Assembly (NCBI GenBank): GCA_029465975.1
Contig: CM055755.1
Span: 2,826,226 to 2,890,225, forward strand
DNA length: 64,000 nt
Source: Dallia pectoralis
Taxonomy: Eukaryota > Chordata > Actinopteri > Esociformes > Umbridae
Reading direction: 5' to 3'
Shown here: piece by piece, positions 46,040-56,325 of the stretch
Position numbering within the stretch: the stretch's first letter is position 1
Layout: each line of letters starts with the position of its first letter
Notes under the pieces: generated by a model
What the model was told of the DNA's origin: nothing
What the model saw: the letters and a program-made list of their open reading frames with translations, nothing else
Database searches by the model: none
Translations under genes and position numbers: made by a program

Positions 46040-49000
46040 AATTATTTTACCTAATCCATAACATAAGCTTAAACCTAACACATAATACCTAAACATAACC
46101 CTAACCCCTAAACCTAACACAATGCCTAAACATAACCCTAACTCTAAACCTAACACATAATGCCTAAACATAACCCTAACTCTAAACCTAACACATAATG
46201 CCTAAACATAACCCTAACTCTAAACCTAACACATAATGCCTAAACATAACCCTAACTCTAAACCTAACACATAATGCCTAAACATAACCCTAACTCTAAA
46301 CCTAACACATAATGCCTAAACATAACCCTAACCCCTAAACCTAACACATAATGCCTAAACATAACCCTAACTCTAAACCTAACACATAATGCCTAAACAT
46401 AACCCTAACTCTAAACCTAACACATAATACCTAAACATAACCCTAACCCTAAACCTAACACATAATGCCTAAACATAACCCTAACTCTAAACCTAACACA
46501 TAATGCCTAAACATAACCCTAACTCTAAACCTAACACATAATGCCTAAACATAACCCTAACTCTAAACCTAACACATAATGCCTAAACATAACCCTAACT
46601 CTAAACCTAACACATAATGCCTAAACATAACCCTAACTCTAAACCTAACACATAATGCCTAAACATAACCCTAACTCTAAACCTAACACATAATGCCTAA
46701 ACATAACCCTAACTCTAAACCTAACACATAATGCCTAAACATAACCCTAACTCTAAACCTAACACATAATGCCTAAACATAACCCTAACTCTAAACCTAA
46801 CACATAATGCCTAAACATAACCCTAACTCTAAACCTAACACATAATGCCTAAACATTACCCTAACCCCTAAACCTAACACATAATGCCTAAACATAACCC
46901 TAACCCTAAACCTAACACATAATGCCTAAACATTACCCTAACTCTAAACCTAACACATAATGCCTAAACATAACCCTAACTCTAAACCTAACACATAATG
47001 CCTAAACATAACCCTAACTCTAAACCTAACACATAATGCCTAAACATTACCCTAACCCTAAACCTAACACATAATGCCTAAACATTACCCTAACCCTAAA
47101 CCTAACACATAATGCCTAAACATTACCCTAACCCCTAAACCTAACACATAATGACTAAACATAACCCTAACTCTAAACCTAACACATAATGCCTAAACAT
47201 TACCCTAACCCCTAAACCTAACACATAATGACTAAACATAACCCTAACTCTAAACCTAACACATAATGACTAAACATAACCCTAACTCCTAAACCTAACA
47301 CATAATGACTAAACATAACCCTAACTCCTAAACCTAACACATAATGACTAAACATAACCCTAACTCTAAACCTAACACATAATGACTAAACATAACCCTA
47401 ACCCCTAAACCTAACACATAATGACTAAACATAACCCTAACTCTAAACCTAACACATAATGACTAAACATTACCCTAACCCTAAACCTAACACATAATGC
47501 CTAAACATTACCCTAACCCTAAACCTAACACATAATGACTAAACATTACCCTAACCCCTAAACCTAACACATAATGACTAAACATTACCCTAACCCCTAA
47601 ACCTAACACATAATGACTAAACAAAACCCTAACCCTAAACCTAACACATAATGACTAAACATTACCCTAACCCCTAAACCTAACACATAATGCCTAAACA
47701 TTACCCTAACCCCTAAACCTAACACATAATGCCTAAACATAACCCTAACCCTAAACCTAACACATAATGCCTAAACATAACCCTAACTCCTAAACCTAAC
47801 ACATAATGCCTAAACATAACCCTAACTCTAAACCTAACACATAATGCCTAAACATAACCCTAACTCTAAACCTAACACATAATGACTAAACATAACCCTA
47901 ACCCCTAAACCTAACACATAATGCCTAAACATTACCCTAACCCCTAAACCTAACACATAATGACTAAACATAACCCTAACCCTAAACCTAACACATAATG
48001 CCTAAACAATAACCCTAACCCTAAACCTAACACATAATGCCTAAACATTACCCTAACCCCTAAACCTAACACATAATGACTAAACATAACCCTAACTCTA
48101 AACCTAACACATAATGACTAAACATAACCCTAACTCCTAAACCTAACACATAATGACTAAACATAACCCTAACTCCTAAACCTAACACATAATGACTAAA
48201 CATAACCCTAACTCTAAACCTAACACATAATGACTAAACATAACCCTAACTCTAAACCTAACACATAATGACTAAACATTACCCTAACCCCTAAACCTAA
48301 CACATAATGACTAAACATTACCCTAACCCCTAAACCTAACACATAATGCCTAAACATAACCCTAACCCCTAAACCTAACACATAATGACTAAACATTACC
48401 CTAACCCCTAAACCTAACACATAATGACTAAACATTACCCTAACCCCTAAACCTAACACATAATGACTAAACATTACCCTAACCCCTAAACCTAACACAT
48501 AATGACTAAACATAACCCTAACCCTAAACCTAACACATAATGCCTAAACATTACCCTAACCCCTAAACCTAACACATAATGCCTAAACATTACCCTAACC
48601 CCTAAACCTAACACATAATGCCTAAACATAACCCTAACTCCTAAACCTAACACATAATGACTAAACATAACCCTAACTCTAAACCTAACACATAATGCCT
48701 AAACATAACCCTAACTCTAAACCTAACACATAATGACTAAACATAACCCTAACCCCTAAACCTAACACATAATGCCTAAACATAACCCTAACCCCTAAAC
48801 CTAACACATAATGACTAAACATAACCCTAACTCTAAACCTAACACATAATGCCTAAACATTACCCTAACCCCTAAACCTAACACATAATGACTAAACATA
48901 ACCCTAACCCCTAAACCTAACACATAATGACTAAACATAACCCTAACCCCTAAACCTAACACATAATGCCTAAACATAACCCTAACCCCTAAACCTAACA

Positions 49001-49470
49001 CATAATGCCTAAACATAACCCTAACCCCTAAACCTAACACATAATGACTAAACATAACCCTAACCCCTAAACCTAACACATAATGCCTAAACATAACCCT
49101 AACCCCTAAACCTAACACATAATGACTAAACATAACCCTAACTCTAAACCTAACACATAATGCCTAAACATTACCCTAACCCCTAAACCTAACACATAAT
49201 GACTAAACATTACCCTAACCCCTAAACCTAACACATAATGACTAAACATAACCCTAACCCCTAAACCTAACACATAATGACTAAACATAACCCTAACCCC
49301 TAAACCTAACACATAATGACTAAACATAACCCTAACCCCTAAACCTAACACATAATGACTAAACATAACCCTAACTCTAAACCTAACACATAATGACTAA
49401 ACATAACCCTAACCCCTAAACCTAACACATAATGACTAAACATAACCCTAACTCCTAAACCGAACACGTA
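46040..49470. repeat. 3.4-kb minisatellite, 38-39 bp unit with telomere-like CCCTAA words, about 90 copies
   Basis: The unit is CCTAAACATAACCCTAACTC plus TAAACCTAACACATAATG. A one-base length variant (CTAACCCCTAAAC) and GCCTAA/GACTAA, CATAAC/CATTAC variants mix along the array. Copies are uniform at 46.1-46.8 kb and more mixed toward 49 kb. It lies between the first coding exon and the presumed promoter of rcbtb2, so probably in intron 1. Confidence 0.97.
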
Positions 49471-49479
49471 ACACCATAA

Positions 49480-50034
49480 TAATAATAACACTAATTCTAA
49501 AACATGTCCCAACTCTAAATCTAACCGCAACTGTAAGCTTCTCGGGTTAGTTTTTTTTTTCTTTCTTGGTAACCAGATATCTGTGTGACGATAGTAAACT
49601 GAGAAACCACAAACTACATGTCAACAGTACTGTGTTAGTTTGATTGTCAGACCTATTCTCGTGACAGTACTTGTCAGCTAATCAAAAAGGCATTAATTAT
49701 TACCTCTGTCAAAAATACATAACATTATGCAATAAATGGAAATAAGGTGACTAAAACATACCTGACAAGCTAATGAAGCTAACGTTATCCCTTTAAATTA
49801 CAATTAAATTGAAAATGGCAAATAGATGTTTCCAAACTAAATATGCCGCCAACGATTTTATAATCAAAATATTTCCTAAGTTAGTAGGTAAAGTTGGACA
49901 TACACCAATAATGACTCACTAACGTGAAATGTTTTCGGTGCAGACCATAAAGGTAACGGTTTATATATTGTCTAAGAGCTGTCACCAACGATAACAACTC
50001 GGATACTGACTGCAAAGATGCAGCCAACTAATGT
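49480..50034. other. AT-rich, no gene seen
   Basis: Probable intron 1 sequence of rcbtb2; no feature recognised. Confidence 0.5.
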
Positions 50035-50890
50035 GCCTGAAGTTTGCGGACGACACCACCCTCATTGGGCTCATCTCCGGTGGGGACGAGTCCGACTACA
50101 GGCTGGAAGCTGACAACCTGGTGACCTGATGTAGCCAGAACAACTTGGAGCTCAATGCTCTAAAGACAGTGGAGATGGTTGTGGACTTCAGGAGGAACTC
50201 AGCCCCACTCTACCACATCACCCTGTCTGGCTCTCCTGTCAATACTGTAGAGTCCTTCCGCTTCCTGGGTACTATCCTCTCTCAGGACCTCAAGTGGGAC
50301 TTAAACATCTGCTCACTGACCACCTACAGCAGCTGAAGAAATTCAACCTGCCTAAGACTATGATGGTCCACTTCTACTCAGCCATCATTGAGTCCATCCT
50401 CACCTCATCCATCACCACCTGGTACCCTGCTGCTGCAGCGTATCATCTGCTCGGATGAAAAGGTGATTGGCTGCAATCTGCCTAGCCTTGAGGACCTGCA
50501 CACCTTGAGGGCTCTGAGGCGAGCTAGAAAGATTGTGGCAGACCCCTCTCACCCTGGACACTCTCTTTTCAACACACTCCCCTCCGGCGGAAGGCTTCGG
50601 TCCATCAGGACCAGAACCTCACGCTATAAGAACAGTTTCTTCCCCTCCTCAACAAGGCCAGGGGTGCACACAAGCCCTGAACTCTTACCCATTCCATTTG
50701 CACATTGACTGATTTTGCACTACAATATTTACAATATTTGCACTATTGCACTACGATACTTATCTGTATTCTGTATAGTACTATTTTGCATATTACTATG
50801 CCTATACCCCTTCACCCTCTTAGTATAATATATATTGTTCTATTCATGTTTTATGTTCGCACCTTCCTGCCAAAGAAAATTCCATGTCTG
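50035..50890 (+). pseudogene. 5'-truncated LINE fragment (RT C-terminal part and 3' tail)
   Basis: Begins in the RT palm: KFADDTTLIGLISGGDESDY, where ADD is part of the catalytic F/YADD. It continues as NLELNALKTVEMVVDFRR and VESFRFLGTILSQDLKWD. A TGA interrupts it near 50127 and frames shift near 50330. The C-terminal part (LEDLHTLRALRRARKIVADP, GHSLFNTLPSGGR) then leads to a 3' tail of TTTGCACTA words. This is an L2/Rex-like fish non-LTR element; the clade is not resolved. Confidence 0.85.
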
Positions 50891-50970
50891 TTCACACATG
50901 GCGAACAAACACTTTTCTGATTCGGAATAGCTGGCTAACGTGCTAATGCTATATGCGTAACTAGCTTACC

Positions 50971-51240
50971 CCTGGGTTGTGCTAGTCGTCAACAAGGCGG
51001 TCGTGTCAGAAAACGGCGACAACCTAACATTTTGTTACCGGACAATTAGTAGAATTGATCACATCTCGGAAACACAAGGGAGAGCTATCAAACCATGCAA
51101 ACACAGTGTAGATATCGGTGTATGAAGTCAGCCACCGGAAGCAGAGTCCAATAACAACTGGGACATCCGACTCCATGAACGTGACCACGCCCCCGAATAA
51201 CCGAGACATCCGACTCCATGAACGTGACCACGCCCCCGTT
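50971..51240 (-). promoter_or_regulatory. Candidate rcbtb2 promoter and 5' non-coding exon
   Basis: On the minus strand, two GGGGGCGTGG GC boxes lie in a duplicated unit of about 42 bp (51165-51240). They are followed by an inverted CCAAT (TTATTGGAC) and an ETS-like CTTCCGGTGG, the usual make-up of a TATA-less promoter. Downstream, CCCAGGG|GTAAGC near 50970 could be a 5' exon donor leading to the acceptor TCCTCCAG before the rcbtb2 start codon. This is inference; no transcript was seen. Confidence 0.4.
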
Positions 51241-51341
51241 GTACGCTACAATACGTGACTCATTCCAGTAGTTAGTTGGTCACATTTTCCTGGCTTGGTT
51301 ATAACGATAGTGCAAACAAGTTCCCTATCAGGGAACTTCGA

Positions 51342-51488
51342 GCTGCGTGAAAACGCTATGGGAACGCTCTGCGTGAGTGCGTCATGAAGCACATGTGTAA
51401 TCAGTCCAATGGCGTGACGGAACGTCACAGACGGGTGACGTCGGGACCAGGAAGTCATAAAAGCACCCCTAATTACCGGCACCTTCAG
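51342..51488. repeat. DIRS left inverted terminal repeat
   Basis: Reverse complement of 55290-55436; I saw a single mismatch (GTCGGGAC versus GTCGCGAC). The near-identity suggests a young insertion. Confidence 0.92.
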
Positions 51489-51599
51489 TTTTTTGTTGCT
51501 TCAGCAAGTGCATGTTGTGACAGCCCTCGCGGGTTTCTGCTATTACGTTGTTAATTCAGAAATTTTCTTTGCATTTATGTACAAGAGCTCACCGCGATT

Positions 51600-54101
51600 A
51601 TGGCAACCGAGCGGCGTTTCAGACAGTGTGCTTCTCCCTGCAACCGCTTTCTCACGGGCCGGGACACACATGTTCTGTGCGTAGTTTGTTTGGGAGAGGA
51701 GTATGCTCAGCTAGCCTTGGAAGAGGCTAGCTGTAAGCATTGCGACCGTCTCGCCATCCGTACACTTCGCTCTCGCCTGGCGCTTTTTCAGGAAAGCGGC
51801 TCGGTTCGCGTTCCCCGCGGTTCAGGTCCCGCCGCTGCCGAGGCACGGCGCCGACTGACGTCGTGGGGTTCGCAAGCGGATCTAGCATGCGGTTCCGAGA
51901 CGGCTTCTGCAATTTCTCGGTCCTCGTCTGCTAGAGCCTGTGCCTCAGCTCGGGGTCCGGAAGCACCCGCGCGGGTTTCTTCCGCCCTGGGGGAGGCACC
52001 TTTTTCTCAGCCGTCCAGTTCTGAGGAAATGGAGGTTGAAAACCTCGAGGCGGAGGCTGAATTGTTGGTTCAGTCACCCGCGAACGAGGAGCTGCTGGAG
52101 GTACTCACCCGAGCTGTGGGAAAGCTCAACATCGAGTGGCCGGCTGACAGGCAGGAGTCTGCTTCAACCAGTAAGTTGAATGAACGATTCTTGCCCTCCC
52201 GTGCTTTACCTCCTCGCCGGTGTTTGCCTTTCTTCCCGGACCTCCACACTGAGGTGTCGAGGTCCTGGAATAAGCCGGTGTCGTCCCGGGTGTTGAATCC
52301 GCGGACTCATATGTACTCTAATGTTGCCGAGGCTAATGTTCATGGGTACGGACCGATGCCGGTCGCGGAGGAGATACTGGCTAGCCATTTATCTCCCGCG
52401 GCATCGTCTCTGAGGACACCGGCATTGCCCTCCAAGGCGTTGAAGACTACTTCAGCGCTGGTGGGCAAAGCTTATTTGGCGGCGGGTCAGGCAGCTTCCT
52501 GCCTTCATACTATGTCTATTCTACAGGCATATCAGGCAGAGCTGCTTAGCGACGGGGCTCAGGGGGAGACTGTAAGTCCTGATGATGTTCGAGAACTTCG
52601 TCAGGCGGCGGATTTGTCACTTCGTGCCACTAAGGAGACGGCCAAATCAGTGGGCCGTGCTATGGCAGCCTTGGTGGCTACGGAGAGGCATCTCTGGCTA
52701 AGCCTCTCTGATATGAGAGATAGGGAGAAAGCCTTCCTTCTGGACGCGCCTCTTTCCCCCGACGGCCTCTTTGGCCCTGCTATTGGCTCGGTCGTCGAGA
52801 GGTTTCAGGAGGAGAGAAGGCAGGCGGCTGCCTTCCAGAAATTGCCTCCCCGGCGCCAAGCACGGCACACCGGGCGCAGCAGAGAGTGGGTGTCGCTACT
52901 CGGGCGCCCCCACACGATGAGTGGGCCGGGGGGCGACGCTCACAGGCGGGGCCTTCGAGGGGTAGGACAGTTCCGACGCCTGTCGCTACACCCAAGAAGG
53001 CTTTGTCTAAGAGACCCTGACAGGGGGGTCAAACCGCTGGGGGTGGTCCCCACCAGGGGAGTAGTGAGCTTCTCCTGGTGCCCTCAGCGGAGTGGCCTAT
53101 GCGAGCGTTTTCCCGAGGGGCGCTCGCCTCCTCCGAGGAGGGGCCCAGAACTGTCATCGAGATGTCGTTCTGGCTCACATCAACAAAATGGGGTTGAGGC
53201 TCAATGCCGGGAAGAGTGTGCTGTCGCCGGTACAGGTGACCACTTTCCTGGGCGTAGTCTGGGATTCGACCACGATGCGGGCACATCTGTCTCCTGCACG
53301 AGTGGCGTCAATCCTTGCAGTCGTCGAGCAGGTGAGGCTAGGCCAGTCACTCACTGTGAAACAGTTTCAGAGACTGTTGGGTCTGCTGGCAGCAGCGTCC
53401 AACGTTATTCCTTGCGGCCTGCTGTTCATGAGACCGTTACAGTGGTGGCTCAGAACCAAGGGGTTCTCCCCGAGCGGAAACCAGTTCCGCATGATCACTG
53501 TTACGCGGCGTTGTCTCCGCACGCTGGTCATGTGGAGGAAGCCTTGGTTCCTAACCCAGGGTCCCGTGTTGGGAGCTCCGTGTCGTCGTGTTACACTAAC
53601 GACGGATGCCTGCCTCACCGGCTGGGGGGCGATCATGAGTGGTCGCCCAGCTCAAGGGCTCTGGCGGGGCCATCAGCTATCATGGCACATAAATTGGCTA
53701 GAGATGCTGGCAGTTTACCAGGCTCTGAAGCACTTCCTCCCAGACCTAAGGGGTCATCATGTCCTTGTCCGGTCGGACAACACATCAGTGTTTTTTTACA
53801 TCAACCACCAGGGGGGTCTGCGCTCACGGCCACTTTACAATCTGGCCCGCCAGGTCCTTCTGTGGTCCCACGGGAAGCTCCTTTCTTTAAGGGCCATTTT
53901 TATCCCGGGGTACCTAAATCAGGGGGCAGACACCCTGTCGAGGCAGGGGCCGAGGCCCGGGGAGTGGAGACTCCATCCCGAGGTGGTGGAGCTCCTTTGG
54001 TCGCACTTCGGTCGGGCCGAAGTGGACCTGTTTGCGTCCAGAGAGACGTCACTTTGTCCTCTGTGGTTTTCGCTGGCTCATCCAGCCCCGCTGGTCGCTG
54101 A
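51600..54101 (+). CDS. DIRS ORF1, gag-like; natural C terminus frameshifted
   Basis: Starts with ATG at 51600 just inside the left repeat. The first 60 residues contain a Cys/His cluster (C..C, C..C, CKHC) like a zinc finger. An acidic, Ser/Pro-rich middle and a helical part (about 240-420) follow, as in fish DIRS gag proteins. Near 52840-52870 the sense frame appears to slip: another frame continues in basic/proline-rich style and stops with KKALSKRP at 53018-53020, which looks like the true gag end. The present frame stays open by chance to 54101, overlapping the RNase H region for 1 kb; that part is probably not meaningful protein. Confidence 0.7.
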   Translation: MATERRFRQCASPCNRFLTGRDTHVLCVVCLGEEYAQLALEEASCKHCDRLAIRTLRSRLALFQESGSVRVPRGSGPAAAEARRRLTSWGSQADLACGSETASAISRSSSARACASARGPEAPARVSSALGEAPFSQPSSSEEMEVENLEAEAELLVQSPANEELLEVLTRAVGKLNIEWPADRQESASTSKLNERFLPSRALPPRRCLPFFPDLHTEVSRSWNKPVSSRVLNPRTHMYSNVAEANVHGYGPMPVAEEILASHLSPAASSLRTPALPSKALKTTSALVGKAYLAAGQAASCLHTMSILQAYQAELLSDGAQGETVSPDDVRELRQAADLSLRATKETAKSVGRAMAALVATERHLWLSLSDMRDREKAFLLDAPLSPDGLFGPAIGSVVERFQEERRQAAAFQKLPPRRQARHTGRSREWVSLLGRPHTMSGPGGDAHRRGLRGVGQFRRLSLHPRRLCLRDPDRGVKPLGVVPTRGVVSFSWCPQRSGLCERFPEGRSPPPRRGPELSSRCRSGSHQQNGVEAQCREECAVAGTGDHFPGRSLGFDHDAGTSVSCTSGVNPCSRRAGEARPVTHCETVSETVGSAGSSVQRYSLRPAVHETVTVVAQNQGVLPERKPVPHDHCYAALSPHAGHVEEALVPNPGSRVGSSVSSCYTNDGCLPHRLGGDHEWSPSSRALAGPSAIMAHKLARDAGSLPGSEALPPRPKGSSCPCPVGQHISVFLHQPPGGSALTATLQSGPPGPSVVPREAPFFKGHFYPGVPKSGGRHPVEAGAEARGVETPSRGGGAPLVALRSGRSGPVCVQRDVTLSSVVFAGSSSPAGR

Positions 54102-55092
54102 GACCATCCTTCACTCCAGAGCTCCAGCCACAAGGAAGGCGTATACCGCCAGGTGGAAACTGTTCACCTCGTGGTGTAGAGAACGGCAGGTGGACCCAGT
54201 TAACTGCCCAGTGTTTGCAGTACTGGAGTTCCTGCAGCAATGCTTCTCTACAGGTCTATCCCCATCCACACTGAAGGTGTATGTGGCGGCTTTGTTCGCA
54301 TGCCATGTCCCTCTAAATGGGGTTTCTCTGGGGAGACACCCACTGGTATCACGCTTCCTTCGTGGCGCCCGGAGGCTGAGGCCAGCAGCCGGCATGAGGG
54401 TGCCATCCTGGGACCTGGCCATTGTACTAGAAGGCCTCTCCCGTGCTCCGTTTGAGCCCATTGAGGAGGACCCTGACAAGTTCGTGACCCTCAAGACGGT
54501 CTTCTTACTTGCCATCTCTTCTCTGAAGAGGATTGGTGATATGCAAGCGCTGTCGGTGGCGCCCTCTTGCTTGGAGTTCTCACCCGGGATGGTCAAGGCG
54601 TTTCTACTACCTTCACCCGGGTATGTCCCCAAGGTCCCAACTAACATCGTTGGGCCTATTGTGCTGCAAGCCTTCTGCCCTCCTCCTTTTTTGACGTCGG
54701 ACCAGAAGAAGCATAACCTCCTCTGCCCGGTGAGGGCCTTAGACGCCTACGTCCACAGAACTGCCCTGTGGAGGCTGTCCGAACAGTTGTTCGTGTGCTT
54801 TGGACCACCCAAGAGAGGGGGTCCTGTGTCTAAGCAGAGGATGAGCAAGTGGGTGGTTGAGGCCATCTCACTTGCTTACGAGTCGGCTGGTCAGCCTTCA
54901 CCCTTGGCTGTTCGAGCCCACTCGACCAGGAGTATGGCGGCTTCAAAAGCCCTTTTGTCAGGTAAAGTGTCTCTACATGACGTCTGTGTTGCGGCAGGCT
55001 GGTCCTCACCGCACACGTTCGTGAGATTTTACCAGCTTGACTTTAGCTCCACGCCATGGGCGCAGGTGCTTTCGTCCCAATGTGCGCTCTGA
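53092..55092 (+). CDS. DIRS RNase H plus tyrosine recombinase ORF, 5' part (RT) deleted
   Basis: The frame has no ATG at its start because the upstream RT is missing. It picks up after the catalytic palm (HINKMGLRLNAGKSVLSP), followed by the RT thumb (FQRLLGLLAAASNV). RNase H follows at about 165-275, with acidic sites in TTDACLTGWGA, WLEMLAVYQAL, RSDNTSVFFYI and GADTLSRQ. The tyrosine recombinase covers about 345-655: first Arg in SSLKRIGDMQ, HxxR in AHSTRSMAAS, and nucleophilic Tyr in FVRFYQLDF. The recombinase would join circular cDNA into the genome. RNase H and recombinase look intact; without the RT palm the copy cannot be autonomous. Confidence 0.88.
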   Translation: MAYASVFPRGARLLRGGAQNCHRDVVLAHINKMGLRLNAGKSVLSPVQVTTFLGVVWDSTTMRAHLSPARVASILAVVEQVRLGQSLTVKQFQRLLGLLAAASNVIPCGLLFMRPLQWWLRTKGFSPSGNQFRMITVTRRCLRTLVMWRKPWFLTQGPVLGAPCRRVTLTTDACLTGWGAIMSGRPAQGLWRGHQLSWHINWLEMLAVYQALKHFLPDLRGHHVLVRSDNTSVFFYINHQGGLRSRPLYNLARQVLLWSHGKLLSLRAIFIPGYLNQGADTLSRQGPRPGEWRLHPEVVELLWSHFGRAEVDLFASRETSLCPLWFSLAHPAPLVAETILHSRAPATRKAYTARWKLFTSWCRERQVDPVNCPVFAVLEFLQQCFSTGLSPSTLKVYVAALFACHVPLNGVSLGRHPLVSRFLRGARRLRPAAGMRVPSWDLAIVLEGLSRAPFEPIEEDPDKFVTLKTVFLLAISSLKRIGDMQALSVAPSCLEFSPGMVKAFLLPSPGYVPKVPTNIVGPIVLQAFCPPPFLTSDQKKHNLLCPVRALDAYVHRTALWRLSEQLFVCFGPPKRGGPVSKQRMSKWVVEAISLAYESAGQPSPLAVRAHSTRSMAASKALLSGKVSLHDVCVAAGWSSPHTFVRFYQLDFSSTPWAQVLSSQCAL

Positions 55093-55136
55093 CTTCACAT
55101 GGCGGACACTTGCTCGTATGGCGAAGTGGGTAGTGG

Positions 55137-55237
55137 CGTTCCCATAGCGTTTTCACGCAGCTCGAAGTTCCCTGATAGGGAACGTCTCCGGTTACGTATG
55201 TAACCTTAGTTCCCTGAGGGGAACGAGACGCTGCGTG
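55137..55237. repeat. DIRS internal complementary region
   Basis: 55137-55183 is the reverse complement of the left outer end and 55181-55237 of the right outer end; they overlap by AAC. In the DIRS model this region templates completion of the ends and circle closure. Confidence 0.9.
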
Positions 55238-55289
55238 TCTGTGCCATACTCCCAGCATGCCCTTGGCACTTGCTTCAGCCCATCAGAAA

Positions 55290-55485
55290 CTGAAGGTGCC
55301 GGTAATTAGGGGTGCTTTTATGACTTCCTGGTCGCGACGTCACCCGTCTGTGACGTTCCGTCACGCCATTGGACTGATTACACATGTGCTTCATGACGCA
55401 CTCACGCAGAGCGTTCCCATAGCGTTTTCACGCAGCGTCTCGTTCCCCTCAGGGAACTAAGGTTACATACGTAACCGGAGACGTT
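55290..55485. repeat. DIRS right inverted terminal repeat with 49-nt extension
   Basis: 147 nt complementary to the left repeat plus an outer extension ending GGAGACGTT. The extension includes the palindromic GGTTACATACGTAACC. Confidence 0.92.
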
Positions 55486-56149
55486 CACTATCCACAAGTT
55501 GCCTACGTCCCATGAGGTATTGTGTCAAAAGTGGGCGCAACTTCCGGTTCGAAGTAAACAAGCGGGAGTTGACACTCATTCATTCATTAGTTGACCGTCA
55601 TTCAAGATTTAGCGATCCAAACTTAATGATGTGGGAACACAACCTCAACGAAATTAAAAGGGGTGATATAACAGTACCTTTACCATCCGCGGTAGATGGT
55701 TGGGAGGAAGCTGTAAGCCATAATCATCAAAATTATAACAAATTAAAGGCTTGAAATATCTCACTTTGTAAGCAATGAGCCTATAATAATATATTACTTT
55801 CACATTTTAAGTTGAATTCCTGAAATAAATTAACTTTTCGATGATATTCTAATTTTTGGGAAATGGTCTGTAGATATTCTGTAACATGATTAAATGTTAA
55901 CTATTAGAGGAGATTAAACTAGCATCTGTCACTGTGTACCATTGTGCCCTCCAAGCTAGTCACAATAAAGGTTTATGCAAGGTAAAAACATCAGGTGACT
56001 TTCATGGCAGTTTTTCATTTATTAATAATAAGTAATACAAGACAAACAAGCTAGTTGACATTACATTAATGCTAAAATACCTGTTGCTGTTATGACATGT
56101 CGAATCCTAGGTCGGCGTCTCTTCTCCGGCTGCTTCTCGTAACCCAAAA
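55486..56149. other. Unrecognised flank with 80-codon frame
   Basis: A frame at 55512-55754 (ends GWEEAVSHNHQNYNKLKA) reads like plausible protein, but I do not recognise it and see no splice sites that would make it an exon. No other feature. Confidence 0.25.
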
Positions 56150-56325
56150 AGAATGTTTTACAAGTACACAAATCTTGTTTTGCAAGTACACGGATCTTTT
56201 ATTGCAAGTATACGAATCTTTTATTGCAAGTACACAAATATTTTTCTGCAAGTAAAAACACAATTTCTGCAAGTACACGAATCATCGTCACAAGTACACA
56301 AATATTTTTTTACAAGTACCCAAAA
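56150..56325. repeat. Degenerate 28-30 bp repeat (TTGCAAGTACACAAATCTTT)
   Basis: About six diverged copies with the shared core CAAGTACACNAAT. Confidence 0.85.

Larger units (their letters stand above)
51320..55485 (+). mobile_element. DIRS-like tyrosine-recombinase retrotransposon (4.17 kb), RT core deleted
   Basis: The structure is diagnostic. A left terminal repeat (51342-51488) and inverted right repeat (55290-55436) are each 147 bp and nearly identical. Outer extensions are 51320-51341 and 55437-55485. An internal complementary region (55137-55237) is the reverse complement of both outer ends joined at a shared AAC. The element begins and ends with GTT. No target duplication is visible, as expected for circle integration by a tyrosine recombinase. 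It carries gag-like, RNase H and tyrosine recombinase regions but lacks most of the RT. It lies just upstream of the presumed rcbtb2 promoter. Confidence 0.93.

Noticed and set aside
46040..49470. Chromosome end or interstitial telomere
   Set aside because: CCCTAA words occur once or twice per 38-39 bp unit and not as pure hexamer repeats; genes continue on both sides.
48220..49530. Repeated frames reading MFSHYVLGLGVRV
   Set aside because: Translation of the 39-bp version of the intron 1 minisatellite, which happens to be a multiple of three.
55512..55754. 80-codon ORF next to the DIRS element as a gene
   Set aside because: Plausible composition but no recognised family and no splice signals; noted only as unrecognised sequence.
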